Shown here one piece after another: positions 12,601-24,875 of a stretch of 64,000 nt of DNA. The DNA comes from Bilabrum cf. latius. Taxonomy: Eukaryota > Bigyra: Bicosoecida > Bigyra > Bicosoecida. A model generated the notes under the pieces. It was given only the letters and a program-made list of their open reading frames with translations, made no database searches and was not told where the DNA came from. The DNA is taken from assembly GCA_965178125.1 (NCBI GenBank), contig OZ237773.1, positions 372,001 through 436,000 of the forward strand. Reading direction: 5' to 3'. The position numbers were made by a program, and so were the translations under genes. Position 1 is the first letter of the stretch. Each line of letters begins with the position of its first letter.

Positions 12601-15600
12601 GCAGGTGCCACCTCGGCTGGAACGTCTGTGTACAGGGTGATGCTGGGTGCAGTCGCTTGCAGCGCGCCAGAGACCGGGACAGCCCATTCCGTTCTTACTG
12701 CTGGCACGGCAGAGCGCGCGGCAGATCTGGCCATGGGCCGTCTGGCGGGCGGGGATTGCCCCCAAGGGCCGCTGCCTGCTGCCGTTGCCCGTCTGCTGGC
12801 CAGCCCAGGGAGCGCACTGGGCCCCGCTGCCGCCAGTCTTGCCGAGGTGCTCGCAGAGGAGGTGCGTCTGGAGAGCGCCGGGGTGGGCGGTAGACAGGAG
12901 AGCGGAGGGTCAGGGGGGGCTAGTGGCGCTGGAGCATCCTCTTCCTCCTCCTCGTCCATGGGAGGAAGCGGGAGTCCTCTGCTGATGGGCGGGACTCGGA
13001 CCAGGGAGAGGCGGAGGAGGCCGCTCTGGTGGCTGCCAGCGCGGTGACGCAATGGTCAGCGAGGGGCGCACTCCCGGCCATCGTGGCAGGGCTGAGACAC
13101 AGCTCCACGCTGAGGCAGGCACTCTTCCGCTTTATGCTCCTGTGGCTGCCCGTGGGTGCGGCCCTGCTCCCTGGGCCGATCCGATGCCGCCAACGAAGTG
13201 ACCGGAGGGTCCTTTTCTCCTCCTCCTTGTCATCCTCCTCCTCGTCGTCGACTCGCGTGCCCGAAGGGTTCTCCCCCCTGCTGGCCCACGCATCGTCAGG
13301 GGCCGCGGCTACGCGGGCGGCACAGACGATCGGAGCAGTGGGTGTGTCCCGGCTCTGTGAGGCATCCTCACCCCTCGTGGCCCCGCCCCCACCCGAGGCT
13401 GCCGTCCTGTCAGGGCTTGCACACGCGAGACATGCATCTGTGGGTCGCGGCGCCACAGGGGGAAGGCAAGCTGCCAGGCAGTCACCTCCCGGCCGTGGAA
13501 GGGATGACAGTGAGACGATCTATAGGATGCTAACGGCTCTGCTGGGCTTCGGTGGCAGGCTGGGAAGCTCTGCGTGGCGGCTGCTGCTGCAGCTGCCCAC
13601 TCGGGAGGAAGCTGTTCGCGCCGTGGTGTCCATGGGAGGGGCCTCGGATGGAACAGCCGACGGCGTGCTGCGCTGGAGCGGGGTACTGGGAGGCGGCGGT
13701 GGTGTGTTCCTCAGGCTGTACCGCATGCTGGTGCTGGACTCGGCCATCCACGGGGCTTGGCCACCTCCCGTGCCTCTGCTGGCGCAAGCGGCGGCAGCAG
13801 GATCTGGCTCGGCAGCTGCGCGGCAGCGCCGATCTGCAGGGGGACAGGGACAGGGACAGGCCGGTCTGCGACCGCCCGCCACCGAGCAAGAGAGTCAGCG
13901 CGCGGTATGGGTGGCTCGATTTGCCAGGTCGGGAGGCGTGGCGCACTGCACCCGAGCCCTTGGGTCAGCTGTTGAGCCACTGAGGTATCGGTTCGCCTCC
14001 GAGCCTGCTGCATCCAGGCTGGCCCTTTGGTCCGAATCTGCCCACCTGTGCCGGTGCCTGCTGACTGCGCTATCCATGGACCCTGCCTTCGTGCCAGTGG
14101 GCTTTGACGGTGTGGGTAGCGCGGCGGTGGGACCAGCGGCCCGTGCTGCGGCTGTGCTCACCTATGGGCTGGATGCAGCCGCGGCAGCGATCGAAGTGAA
14201 GGATGGCAGGCAGGGGCAGGACGCTGCTCCTTGGGGCATGCGGGCCGAATCCATGGCCGGTGGGGCGGGGGCCGCGAGCGGGCTGCTCGGCCTAGGCGGG
14301 GTGGAGGGCGCGGTCAGGGCGCTCACCAGGGGCATGGTGGCTGCCAGGCTGCGAGCCGTGGCGCCCGTGGTGGCCCCTCGCTCCCTGCTGGCTGAGGCAG
14401 GTGACCTGTCTCTAGTGGCACAGCACTCGCTGAGGCTGCTTCTTGCCGCCGCTGCCGAATCTAGGCCAAGCAGCCGTGCGCCTGCCGAGGCAGTAGCCGC
14501 CGCGGGCAGTGCTGCCGCTGTAGCCGCGCATCTGCTCACCGCTTGCTGCCTCAGTGACGGGGCCGCAGCTCGTTGGCTGCTCGGCCGGACGGACCTCGGG
14601 AAAGTGCTGGCAAAGCTGCTTCTAGTGGCCGGCCCCGCCGTGCGACTGCACTCGTCACAGGCACTCCTGCGGCTCTGTAGGAGCGGGCTGCTTTTGTCCG
14701 CCGAGGGCGAGGCAGAGGCAGGTGAGGGCAGCGAGGGTAGGGCCTCTCCAAGTGGAGTCGATGGATCGGGGGCAGGGGCAGGGGCAGGAGCGGGGAGGGG
14801 TGCGCGTACAGCGGCCGAAACCATCCTGAGGCACCTGCTCATGCTGCTGCCGCGGTGCAGAAGCAAGCGCGCGGCTGGAAGGTGCGGGCATTTCTATGCT
14901 CTGCTGTCGGCCGTGTTCGCCCACTGCCTGAGGGGCGGTGGGCCCGATGCCACTGGCCCGCGGCCCGCGTCGGCTGTGGCCCATGGGCTCGCTGCTCATA
15001 TGCGATCCGACGTGGAGGCTGCTGCCGCTCGGGGAACACAGGCCGCCGAGAAGGTGGCCAATGCTGCGGCTGCATAGCGGGGTCAGGTGCTTCGGCAGCA
15101 GATCGCGCGGGCCTGGCAGTCGGCGGCGCGGGGCAGGGCAGAGTCGATGCACCTGGCCCTCGACCCCACCGTGGGGGCAGGCGCAGGGGGTGCCTCCCCG
15201 TGCATGCAGCGCACTCAGACTGACGTCACCGAAGACGATGCCACTGGGATCATGAGCCGCACCTATTCTGATGGTGTGACGAGTGTGGTGGATGGAGCAG
15301 ATAGCGGAGGACTGCCAGGCTCTGACGCAGCCCCTGGACTCACGCCCGCCCAGTGGCGGATGCAGCGGTCACCTTCGCTAGTAGCCATGGGATTCGATCC
15401 CCCGGTCACCCCCTAGAGACCGGGAGCATCGGGAATGCCTAGTGCTCTGGAGCTGACCCCGGTGCTGGGCGTGCCGGGGTCCAGCGTAAGCTAGCAAGGC
15501 ACCCCCAGGCTGGGGGCAGTGGGCGCCGCAGTAGCAGATGCAGCTGGAGGACCTGAGGTGGCCGCTCTGCGGAACCGGCGGGATCTTGACGTGCCGGTGT

Positions 15601-17039
15601 CGGCGGGCGTGTGGTACTGCCGGCTCGCTTTATCTCTCATGGTGATGCGGTCAAACGAGCAGCACGGATCGATGGGGGGCGGGGCGATGAGGAATGCGGC
15701 TGCCAGCGCGGCTGTCTCCAGCGGGCAAGGGAGTGCGGGCGGCGCGGATGAGTTCGAGGACAGTGGAGGTTGCGACCACCGGGTGCGGGGTACACTCGTC
15801 ACACTTCGTGCTCTGCTGCGCAGCGCACCTGCTTTGAAGCAAGCCCCCGTGAACCGCCCACTGATCGCCTTCATTCTGTGCGCTGGCCTGTTCCCGCCCG
15901 CTAGCCCCGGCAACTCGCCTCTGGGAGAGTTGGCTGCGACGGGCAGCTTGGCTGCCAATAGGCGGCGCGCCACACAGGTTGGTGCTTTATTCAAGAGCGC
16001 AGGCACCCGGCGGGTGGCATACGGTCTGCTGCTGGACCTGGTGCGTGTGGAGGTGGAAGAGGGGGACGATTCTGGGGTGCTGGAGGCGGGGCAGGAGGTG
16101 GAAGAATCAGCCGGTTAGGGAGAGGGCGAGGGTGAGAGCAAGTTGGAAGAAGGGGCTGAACCCGTCACAGAGGCGGGAACAGGTGCGACCGTGGAGCCTG
16201 AGGCAGAGGCAGAGGCAGATGAAGAAGCGGATGATCCACCACTCGTGGTCAAGCCCGCCAGCGCCGTGTCCCTGTCTCCCTCCGCCCTTGCCCTGCGCAT
16301 GGCACTCACGCCCAGCAAACCCCCCAGGTTCCAAGACGGCGCCCTGGCCCTGCGGTATGCCGATGAGGGGCTCCCGCCCATCCGAGGCACAGACAGGGCG
16401 CGACTCGTCCTAGTGGCAGAGACCGTTTGCAGGGAGTGCGGGGCCTATGGGGGAGAGGACTGGGTCAAGGATGGTCGCAAACTAGCAGTTGAGCTGGGGT
16501 TGTTGTCGGCAGATGACACGCAGGGACAGGGTGTCAGGAGCGGGGCTGGTTCTGCAAACAGTGAGGGGAAGGGCACTGTGGCCCGCGTGCGGCAGGAATG
16601 GCCGCTATTCCGTCGCTGGACATATGCACCACGCCTGCTGCTGCTTCCCTCTGCAGTGCCCTACATTGGCCTCAAGAACCAGTCGTGCACGTGCTACATG
16701 AACGCCCTGCTGCAGCTGCTCTTCCTCATCCCTCGGTTCAGGCAGGCAGTGCTGCACGCGCTGCCTGAGGGAAGGAAGGACGGTGACGTGGTTAAGAGAG
16801 AGGGCGAAGACAGCAGCGTGGGCGTGCTGCGAGAGCTCCGGCGACTCTACGGGCAGCTGGCGCTGAGCCCCCGCAGGTGGGTGGACACCATCGATTTCTG
16901 CCGCGCGTTCCCCGGAGACGGCGGTGCCCCTCTGAACCTGAGAGAGCAGAAGGACGCGCAGGAATTCGGACAGAAGCTCTTCGAGCTGCTAGAGAAAGCA
17001 GACGTGCCATCAGAGCCTGGGCATTCTGTTGTTGGCAGC

Positions 17040-17080
<41 letters not shown>

Positions 17081-20000
17081 GAAGAAAGGCTGGTTAAAGA
17101 GGCACCTGCAGCGGACAATCGGTGGCAGTGTGGTGAACCAGATCATTAGCAAAGGGGGCAAGCCCTTCGTGAGCGAGCGGGAGGAGGAATTCAACATGCT
17201 TTCCGTTGGTCTCACGGAGAAGGAATCGCTGCAGGACAGCCTAAGGGCGCTGATCTAGCCCGATCTGCTGTCTGGTGACAACCAGTACCAGCTACCAGAT
17301 GGCTCCAAGACAGATGCCACCAAGCGACAGCTAGTTCGCCGGCTGCCCCCGCACCTGATCATGCACCTCAAGCGGCTCGAGTTCGACCTGACTGCCCTGC
17401 GCAAGGTCAAGAGCAACAAGCGGCTGGCTTTTCCTGACGTCATCGATATGCGACCCTTCTGTGACGTTGGCCCAGGCGGAGACGACGCGAGACAGGCCAA
17501 GCGTGCCATGGAAGAGGCAGAAGCGGAGGCAGAAGCAGAGGCAGAAGCATAGGCCGATGCTGGGGAAGCGTTGCACAAACAAGCGGGTCCCGCCTCGGGA
17601 GCTGGGGCCAGTAGTGACGTGGATGCCCAACCATCTGAAGAACCGCCCGCACCCGTTTCAGAGCCCTCCGACGAACCGGTGCCGCGCCAGGAAAATGCCC
17701 AAGGCAAGCGGACGGGCAAGGGCAAGAGGAAACCGAAAGCCAAAGCCAAGCCTTCCTGGTACTACCGCTACCGTCTGCAGGGGGTGCTGGTGCACATGGG
17801 CACGGCGGACAGCGGACACTACTACTATTTTGCGAGGGAGAGGATCGCAGACGCTGGCATCGCGCAGCCGCAGCAGGCAGCCGGGCACAGGTCCAGCGAT
17901 GCGGCTAGCACGGTCACCGGCGGGCAGGCTGTGCATCCCGACGACCACTCATCACAGCAAGCTCTGGACGACGTGCCTGCCTCCGCGGCCCAGTGGTGGG
18001 AGCTCAATGACAGGGCGGTGCGTCCCTTTGACACGGACCGCATGGCCGACACATGGTTCGGAGGCGACTACGAGGCCGACTCTGGAGCGGGCAAACGCAA
18101 GTTTACTCGCCACCTGAACGCCTACATGCTGGTGTACGACCGTATGGTGCCTCCCGGCGAGAGCTGGGAGGACGCGGAGGAGGTGGAGGAGAAAGAAGAA
18201 GAGCACGAGAAAGAGGGTGGAGCTGATCGTGAGCACTCCGCAGCTGCTCGGGCTCTCGGAGTAGCGACTGGAATCCTGTCACCTGGCGGCGGGAGCGGCA
18301 ATCGCAAGGATAGGGACAGGGACAGACCGATCGACGAGGCTTCGCCCCCTGCTGCTAGGCTGTCTGCGAGTTTTGCAGCGGCCGTGCAGGTCGCCACAGT
18401 CGGAAGGCGTGCCCGTCGGATGGCCGGCAGCACGCGAACCAAGCTGCCGGGTGGGCTGCCGCTGACAGTGCCACCGGACATTCGGAAGCACGTGTGGCTG
18501 CAGCAGAGAGAGCTTCTGACGTCCCTCTTCGTGTACAGCAGGGAACACGCTGCATTCAGCTGGGGGTTGGCAACTGAGGTGCTGCGGGAGATCACCCGGG
18601 GCAGGAACAGGACGGGCGACTCCAGCGGGGGAGGGCGAGCCGATCTGCTGCCTCCCTGCAGCATCGGCGGACCATCGCACCTGCAGCTCGCCCGGGCTGG
18701 GACGCACGACCTGGCCATTGACCTTGTGCGATTCGTCTGGAGGTATGCCGCGGAGGTGGTGCTGCGCTCGCCTCGGCTCAGGAGGACGGGAGCCGCGCCC
18801 TGGCGCGCCGCCATCGGCGCCATTTGCGACGCATCCCCTCCAGCAGCGGCCTGGCTCGTGGGCGCGCTGGGCCGGCCCCCCTCCTACCAGTACACCCTGT
18901 CCCATCTTGTTCCCCGAGTGGACCTCTCCCCTGATGGGACCCCCATCGTGGGGGCAGACCCCTCCGTGGAAATGGGGGCAACAACCCGCCCTGTGCTCGT
19001 GCCCGAGCCGCCTGCCACTGCGGGGGCATTAGTCCGAAGCGCAAGGGCGGCCGGGGTATCTGCTGCTGCAGCAGGTGCACTGCATGGATGTGAGAACAAT
19101 GGGACGAGTGCGGCAACTATCGAGGTGTCGCAGCAGCTTGCATCGGAGCCGGCGGCCGAGGGCAAAGAGACGGAGATCGATGAGGAGGGTGGTACCGATG
19201 GAGATGGGCTGGAGGCGAAGATGGCAGAAGAAGCAGCAGCGAAAGCCAAGCAGGACGCCGAGGACGCCGAGATGGCCCGGGTGATGGGCATGACTGTGGA
19301 GGAGCTGAGGCGACAGCGGATCGTGGAGCAGGCGTTCTAGAAGGGCGGCGAGCAGGCGGCAGCAGACGCGCGGAAGGCCTTCAACGAGGCGGCGGCCAAG
19401 GACAAGAGCGACCAGGCGGCTGCCATGAAAGGGAGCCGGGAGGGCAGCAGTGCCCGCGGTGCGGGCGAGGCAATCGGGGCGGGTGCTCCTCGCGGACGCC
19501 AGTCCCTGCCCCTGCTTGCCGTGGGATTCGGCGGGTTTGTGGCTCCCAGGTGGGGGGGTCTAGAGTCTGCGGCTAGGGTGGCCATGGGGGCCGGGCAGGG
19601 GAACAAGGGCAAGGGCAAGGGGTCCTCCCCGCGGGATGCCGCATGGGATGAGGTGCAGCTGCTGATTCCCCAGCGGCCAGGCACCCTACTCGGCGAGCTG
19701 GCCGTGGCGTGCCCCGACCTAGGGATCCGGGCATGGGCGGCCGCTGTGGCGCTGCGGGCGTCGAGGGCGGCAGAGGTTGGGGCTGCGTTGGTGGAGTCGC
19801 AAGGGGTGGGTCCTTTGCTGCAGGGCGTGACGAGTGAGGACGATTCCGTGACGGATCTCGAGTCGGGCGCGAGCCCGCAGCTCAAGGCGGCACTGTCCAT
19901 GGCTCGGCAGGCCAGCACGGCAGGCTGCGGTCCTCTGCTTCTTCGGCGCGGGGCCGCATCTGAGCTGCTGGTGCTGGTGGCGCTAGATGCGGCCAACCGA

Positions 20001-21314
20001 CTGACGAGTGCGGGTGCCGACGTGTACCGCGCCGAGGTTGTGCTTGAAGTGGCTCGCGGGGCGGTGCAGTCCGGGGAAGCGGTACGGCGGCGTCTTCTGC
20101 TGGGCGCGAGGGGCGCGGCGGCGCAAGACCGTGTCGGGATGGGCCTGGGCGTGTCCCGGTAGGCGGACGAGGGGCGTGCCCAAGAGGAGGCAGAGGCGCT
20201 GAGGGATGCGCTGGCGCCCGTGGTGGGCGACGATCTTCAGGTGAACGCAGCGGATGGGATCTGCGAGGCTGTCGTGGCTCTGTGCGGCACTAGCAGCGAC
20301 GGGGTGACGACTCACGCGGCGCACCAGAGGGCCGTGGTGCTGCAGGAAGTGAACGGATACATGGCAGCCCTGAGCGCCAAGCGAGCGGCCTCCCTTGCCG
20401 CTGCTGGGGAGGGAGGGGACACGACAGGGGGAGGGGGCGTGGTGCAGGCCCTGGAAGCCAGCGAAGGCAGCCTGCGATGGCTGCCGTTTGGCGTGGCGGC
20501 CTACGCGGGCGAGGGAACAAGGATGTTCAGCCAGGTGGTGGCTCCCAGGGAGGAGGATGGGCCGGGGGCGAGGGGTGGGATGGGGCATGCAGTGCCTCCT
20601 GAGATGCACCCGCTGGTTGACGCCCTGCAGGTGCTGGCCAGGTCGGTGGGATCCAGGCAGGCGGTGAGGCAGTTGAGAGCAGCTGCTACTTCCGGCGGTG
20701 CCAGTGGCAGTGCACCTGCGGGATAGCCTCTGCTGCTGCGCGAGTCGTCATCCCCCGAGCGGCTCGGAGCGAGCCGCCTGCTCGTCCCCAGGGAGATCTC
20801 GAGTAAGCTGGTGGATCCAGCGGTGGTGAATCGGTGGAGAAGCCTGAACGCCTCGGGCATGATCACTGCACTGCGGCACATCTCAAGAGACGACCAGGGC
20901 AGGACCGTGGAGCTAATGCAGGAGGCCGCCCGATCACTCAACTCTGCGCTGACGGCCTCTCGGCTGGACCACTACAGGGCCAACGCGGCCATGCGGGCCA
21001 TCGACATGCTGGCCGAGCTGTGCTCCGTGAACGACGGGATCGGTGCTCGGCGGCTGACCGACCCTGCCATGCTGGACGGGTGTGTCCCCTCGGTGGCCTC
21101 TCCCATGAACCTCCTCATCCTCAGCGGGAACTACGTCATGGAGAGCGGGCCGGCCAAGTCCACGCACGCGGTCTATCCCAGGATGGTGCTGGTGGCGCTG
21201 ACGAGAGCCTTGGCCACGATCGCAGCCAGGTGTCCGGATGAGAGGAGGCAGGTGACGATGACGGACCAGAACAGGCTGGCGTGGATCGAATGGGCCAGGT
21301 CCTACATGGCGTGA
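3634..21314 (+). CDS. Giant ubiquitin-specific protease (USP9X/USP24/USP34-like), about 5,860 aa
   Basis: A cysteine deubiquitinase of the peptidase C19 family that should remove ubiquitin from substrates. From the ATG at 3634 the frame runs with 17 in-frame TAGs (3904, 3922, 3973, 5776, 5860, 8464, 8692, 9232, 15075, 15414, 15492, 16116, 17256, 17550, 19338, 20160, 20724) to TGA at 21312. It starts acidic; a ubiquitin-like fold is plausible at 11715-11960 (RTVRIDIEAPTVTHSM...). The catalytic core at about 16,660-18,150 has the Cys box GLKNQSCTCYMNALLQLLF (Cys codon 16692) and His box TADSGHYYYFA (His codon 17817), followed by WWELNDRAV, so the catalytic residues look intact. The usual CxxC zinc ribbon is missing (NQYQLPDGSKTDATKR). 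A long helical C-terminal region follows. The frame changes once, at about 12.9 kb: an intron at 12862-12974 would restore it, otherwise one base is missing. Very large size and core order fit the USP9X/24/34 group; the exact orthologue is uncertain. Confidence 0.85.
12862..12974 (+). other. Candidate intron (or one-base frameshift) in the USP gene
   Basis: Upstream of here the USP gene is read in frame 1 (through AEVLAEE); downstream it is clearly read in frame 3 (SADGRDSDQGEAEEAALV and onward). A GT-AG intron with donor GTGCGT at 12862 and acceptor GGGAG ending at 12974 joins the two in phase and has a pyrimidine-rich stretch (12942-12958) before the acceptor. The acceptor differs from the CGCAG type seen in most other introns here. 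A single missing base in a homopolymer would also explain the shift. Confidence 0.45.
16660..18150 (+). other. USP catalytic domain
   Basis: This marks the UCH core within the giant protease. In order: Cys box ending TCYMN with the nucleophile codon at 16692-16694; a finger and palm region with a serine run (poly-AGC at about 17041-17076) and a basic RKKGWLKRH patch; LPPHLIMHLKRLEFDL, the hydrophobic LKR motif of USPs; an E/A-rich linker ending in a TAG at 17550; GVLVHMGTADSGHYYYFA with the catalytic His; and ELNDRAVRPFD carrying the Asn/Asp position. The TAG at 17256 lies in SLRALI-TAG-PDLLSGDNQY, where I recall Lys, Arg or Gln in relatives. Confidence 0.85.
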
Positions 21315-21441
21315 TGACTGAATAATGCGATGAATCGAATGTGACTAGAATCTATTGGGAGTCGATGGTCACGTAAGGTCATATGATGCTGTTCTTGGTG
21401 CTTCAAGTTGCCTGATTGCAACGTACCCCTTTTCAAGACCA

Positions 21442-22458
21442 TCAGCCTGTCCGTGGCTTGTGCCCGATAAACACATACAGCTGCTGCTCACCGAGCACTG
21501 CCTCATCGAGCGTCTGCTCGCCGTCGGCAATCTTTGGGATGTCGCTAGCTGAGCTTGCCTCGTGATCCCCAGTCGAAAGTTCGCCGCCGCGGCTGCTTGC
21601 ACGCTTCCTGCCCTTGCCTCTCCATCTATCCATGTTTCCATTGCCCTGCTTGCGCAGTCCTTTGCTCGCTGGCTGCTCAGGAGAGAGCACGCTCTCACCG
21701 TTCTTGATCGTTGACTTGCGGAGTGTGATGCGAGAGAATCCAGCGGCCCGCATTGCCTCAAGCACCTGCTCTTGATCGGTGTTGCGAAAAAGATCGGGCG
21801 AATCTTTGTGAAGGCTTGCCAGGTGCTCCGGCTGGGCCATCTCAAAGACGTGGCGGCCACCCTTGCGCAGCACTCTGAACACGTCTTGCATGCCCAGGTC
21901 AAGGTTCTTCCAAAAATACACGCAGTTCGTGTGAATCACAAGATCTGCAGATTCATCCGCGAGCGGAAGCTGCTGCGGTGCATCCTCGCCAACGCCTCCG
22001 TCCAAGACTGAAACTGAAGCTCTTCCCACCATGCGGGCGCGGGCCGCATCCACACTCGACTTCGCCGGGTCTACCCCAAAGACTCTATAACTTATTTCCG
22101 AGCCGTGGATCTCGTTTAGCGCTCTGTCCAGCTCATCGAGCATGAGGCCGTTCGCACAACCCAGCTCAACAATAGACGTGTCCTTCTCGGAGAGATTGGC
22201 GCTCTTGAGCGCCATTTGCCGCGGCCTGACATTAATATTCTGCATAAATGAGAAGATAGTACTCGCTAAGAAACCCTCCGGGTGGCTGAGCTATCGGTGA
22301 AACGTCCGCTTACAGCAAGACCCCAAGATTTTGCGAAGCATCTGCACTCCGCTTGACCGTACTACAGCTGCAACAGCCCCGCAAGCCACAATTGTGCACG
22401 CTAGGGTCACTGCTACAGCTGGCGTCACAGCAAAACCGGCAATGCTCAACGAGGACAT
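21442..22458 (-). CDS. Membrane-anchored SAM-dependent methyltransferase, 338 aa
   Basis: A class I methyltransferase. From the ATG at 22458 to TGA at 21442. The N terminus (MSSLSIAGFAVTPAVAVTLA..., residues 1-35) is a hydrophobic signal anchor. Then comes KRTFHR-TAG-LSHPEGFLA, followed by FMQNINVRPRQMALKSANL, and motif I as VELGCANGLML; VFGVDPAKSSVDAARARM is the acidic-loop region and ADLVIHTNCVYFW is motif IV. I recall the stretch before motif I in related methyltransferases as RQL.hPsG.LG, so the TAG (22293-22291) sits at a Gln position. The C-terminal 70 residues are basic and low-complexity. The substrate is unknown; methyltransferases with this leader are often annotated for lipids or quinones, but that is only a guess. 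Confidence 0.8.
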
Positions 22459-22612
22459 GTACCTTCGAAATGTGAGGGCAGCCAATGACGCAGAACCGGA
22501 ACCCGCGAACGAACCAAAAGACGAACTTTGATTGCGCTTAGAAAGGGCGGGCGGGAGAGGCGCAAAGGTCTATATCCGAGGGTTTGATAAGAAGATATAA
22601 TGTTTGATAGCA

Positions 22613-22805
22613 AAGCACGGCACTCCGCCAGCATCCAACACACCACTTGTGCCTCTCACATGACCTCGCCTCCCCTGCTGCTCTTGGCCCCCTTGGGGTT
22701 CTCCGACAGGGGGCGGGCCAGGTTGGGCTGCCTCGTCATGGAGATGACCCGCTCCCAGGTGCGGCCGGTGGGGCGCATCACCCGGGGGGACGTCTCGGTC
22801 ACCGC
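22613..22805 (-). repeat. Inverted-repeat arm A (3' end of phosphofructokinase)
   Basis: This 193-base segment covers the last 49 codons, the TGA and 43 bases of 3' flank of the phosphofructokinase gene. It reappears as a reverse complement at 25385-25577 with one difference that I can see (ATGCTGG here on the gene strand, ATACTGG in the copy). Confidence 0.9.
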
Positions 22806-24875
22806 AGTGATGGGGAGCAGCACCATGCGGTTGTTGACCAGCCCAACCGTGGCTCCAGTGAACCCAGCCATGGCCGCATGCACCGCGTTCTGTCCCAGGA
22901 GCATGCCGTACGTGCTATCCGATGCATTGGCAGGGACAGACCTCACGATGTAGGAGGGGTCAATGAACTTGACGTTGCACTCCGTCTTGATCTTCTTGAA
23001 GTGGGCCTTGATCTAACCCACGATGAATTCCCCGATGGGCGGCAGCTTGTGGTGCCCGCCCGCATCCACCTCGTCCGAGCTCGGCTTGAGCAGCTCCTCC
23101 CCCGCCCCCTCGGCAACAACGAGCACGGCGTGACCTTGTTCCTCGATGCACTGCTCCAGGTGGCACAGCACGCCCTCCTTACCATCCATCTTCACGGGTA
23201 CCTCGGGCACCAGGCAGCAGTCGACCTCGCCTGCCGCCAGGGTGGCGTGGGCGGCGATGAACCCCGCGTGCCGGCCCATGACTTTGACCACCCCGATCCC
23301 GTTGGGGGCGCACTTTGCCTCGGTAGTGGCGCAGTGAATGGCGTTCACGGCGGCCTCCACGGCCGTTTGGAACCCGAAGGTTCGGTCGATAAAGTCGATG
23401 TCGTTGTCGATGGACTTGGGTACTCCGATGATGGACATGGGCTGGGAGGAGCGCTCCTCGGCTGCCTTGAGAAGGGCAGTGGCACCTCGGTGGGTCCCGT
23501 CCCCACCGATGATGTAGAGCTGGTTGATGCCGCGCTTCTCGCACCACCCGAAGATCGCATCGTGGTCGTACCCCCCGCGAGCACAGGCCAGGATGCTGCC
23601 CCCGTACTGGTGGATGTTGAGCGTGGACTCGATGGTCAGATCCAGCGGCTCGCTGCAGAGACACAGGGAAGGACGAGGAGAAGGGCAACGTGAGTCTTAG
23701 GGTGTGGCGGGATGGGCGTGAGATGGCTGGGTGCGAGTAGATATATCTACCATGCGAGTGTAGCCGTGGCATGGCATCGCACTACCGTGGCATGGCATCG
23801 CACTGCCGTGGCATGACATCGCACTACCGCGCGCTACTGCCATAAGTGCAGAATGGACATGGACTCACCGTCCGATCGGGGTGTCATCGTGGAACCCGTT
23901 GAAGCCGTTCCGCACGCCGAACACCTTCTCAGCTCCATACAGTACAATCAAGCTGCAGCAATGGAAGTAAATGACAAGCAGAGCGAAGCAAGCAAAAAAC
24001 ATACTAGAGGGTGCAAGAGGACGCTCCAGTGCGAGCAAGTGCTCAGAAGCGCGTGCTCACCTCCTCGTGATCTCGCGGATGACGTCATTGAGACCGGGGC
24101 ACAAACCCCCGCAGGTAACAACCGCAGCGCGCACCTTTGTAGGCTTGAAGTAGAGCTCGGACCTGGGGCCCGCTCTCACGAACCCGCGGCTGATGCGCTC
24201 GTGGGACGAGTTGCGCACGATGTCGCCGAGGATGCAGTGCTGCCCCCCAATTATGTTCCGGTACTTGATTGGACTGCCAGTGACGTCACTCATTGCGCGG
24301 CGGCAGTTCTCCACGGCCTGGTCCTGGTCCGGGTACTTGTCGCGTAGGTCGGGCACGCGGAAGAGGAGCACGCGGTCCACGGCGAACTGGTTGGCTTCCA
24401 CGGTGTGCTCCGCGATCTTGTCGCCTCCATCGAAGTGCTGCTTGGACCAAGAGAGCCTGTGCTGGGTGTTGGCTCGCTTGAGGGTGCGGCCCACTTCTGG
24501 GGAGAGGCCCTGCTCGGCTCCTGCGGGCATTTCCTCTTCATGACCAGCGGCCCCTTCATCGGCGCTACCGCTGCTGTTACCGCTGCCTTTGTCGAACTAA
24601 AAAGGAGCAAGCATAGAAGGACTCAGCAAGTCTCCGCTCGTGACCTTTTTTATCTCGTCCTCGCCGGCACCGCTCGCAGGTGCTTTGCCTTTCGAACCTG
24701 GCGGGGATGCGCACGGAGCAGGCTAGATGTTGGGCCGAGAGTGCGATGATGATTTAGATGCTCTCGATAGCACCGCTGTGGTTGCTGCCCCAATCGCTAC
24801 TCCGAACCCAAGCGCCGCAAGCAGCTTCACTGTCTCCGCAGAAAGTGCACCATGCGACTCTGCCTTTCCCGACAT
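22656..24875 (-). CDS. PFK: Plant-type ATP-dependent 6-phosphofructokinase, 631 aa, 3 exons
   Basis: Phosphorylates fructose 6-phosphate in glycolysis. Exons on the minus strand are 24875-24061, 23952-23869 and 23652-22656; the two GT-AG introns (108 and 216 bases) join in phase to give [20 protein letters not shown] and [18 protein letters not shown]. Diagnostic motifs are [64 protein letters not shown] and [22 protein letters not shown], rather than GGDD, points to ATP as phosphate donor; the set matches plant group III PFKs. In-frame TAGs are at 24725, 24599 and 23015; the last lies in FIVG-TAG-IKAHFKK, a helix where relatives vary. An N-terminal hydrophobic segment ([20 protein letters not shown], about residues 14-33) and a Gly/Ser/acidic linker are unusual for PFK. 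The start is the ATG at 24875; an in-frame ATG further upstream gives a less convincing N terminus. Confidence 0.9.
23764..23826. repeat. 21-bp tandem repeat, 3 copies, in PFK intron 2
   Basis: Three head-to-tail units of CCGTGGCATGGCATCGCACT plus one base, at 23764, 23785 and 23806, with one or two differences between units. They lie within the intron at 23653-23868. Their role is unknown. Confidence 0.85.
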
